Part shown: piece by piece, positions 63,991 to 64,000 of the stretch
How positions within the stretch are numbered: position 1 is the first letter of the stretch
How the letters are laid out: the number at the start of each line of letters is the position of its first letter
NCBI RefSeq assembly: GCF_000482745.1
Contig: NZ_KI519494.1
Coordinates: forward strand, 503,682-567,681
Source of the DNA: Oleidesulfovibrio alaskensis DSM 16109
GTDB lineage: Bacteria; Desulfobacterota; Desulfovibrionia; Desulfovibrionales; Desulfovibrionaceae
Length of the DNA: 64,000 bases
Direction: 5' to 3'
Program-made: the position numbers and the translations under genes
The notes under the pieces: generated by a model
What the model was told of the DNA's origin: nothing
Database searches by the model: none
What the model saw: the letters and a program-made list of their open reading frames with translations, nothing else

Positions 63991-64000
63991 TTGGTATCTG

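Overview
The window reads as chromosomal DNA of a strictly anaerobic, GC-rich sulfate reducer of the Desulfovibrionaceae, most like Oleidesulfovibrio (Desulfovibrio) alaskensis. Support comes from a stand-alone Ni-CO dehydrogenase with CooA and CooC, a DUF39-type homocysteine biosynthesis protein, a class III ribonucleotide reductase, three glycyl radical enzymes (GREs), many sigma-54 activators and abundant c-di-GMP genes. The species-level match rests on my memory of gene order and was not searched.

Layout. 1-6012 is a relatively AT-rich module: a GRE cut off by the window edge, its radical-SAM activase and an MFS organic-anion carrier on the minus strand, divergent from a PAS/sigma-54 activator. 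The GRE active-site loop reads GCTLH instead of the usual GCVE. 6013-7148 has no intact gene but holds an IS3-like transposase remnant and a short tandem repeat. 7149-10643 is a SiaD-SiaA-SiaB-SiaC-type phosphoswitch operon. 10796-16453 (minus) is a sigma-54 activator followed by a coupled operon: lysine 2,3-aminomutase-like enzyme, two ATP-grasp ligases and a GNAT acetyltransferase. A textbook -24/-12 promoter precedes it, and it looks like an undescribed beta-lysine-derived peptide or osmolyte pathway. 16713-21641 is a second GRE (GCVE type) with no adjacent activase, followed by a PAS sensor kinase. 21807-35067 is bounded by two identical tRNA-Asp genes and carries a CNNM/HlyC protein, an FkbM methyltransferase, serine dehydratase, an M20 amidohydrolase with a DUF3100 membrane pair and its regulator, and cooA/cooS/cooC with a CooA operator.

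35168-46760 is mixed: a GNAT gene broken by an in-frame UAA, a flavodoxin-ferredoxin protein, a GGDEF-EAL protein, a ferredoxin-nitroreductase, a chemoreceptor, a DMT exporter, a flagellin-like protein and a cobalamin riboswitch driving nrdD. 47057-63748 (minus) is mostly housekeeping: purB-pyrE-L,D-transpeptidase, FmdB zinc ribbon, LarE-like and DUF39 proteins, a TPR pseudo-receiver, a K+ channel, gpmA, an NtrC/NtrY-type two-component system with an HD-GYP regulator, an SDR epimerase and a DUF4390 protein.

The most promising undescribed systems are the kamA/ATP-grasp/ATP-grasp/GNAT operon and the atypical GRE locus at the left edge.
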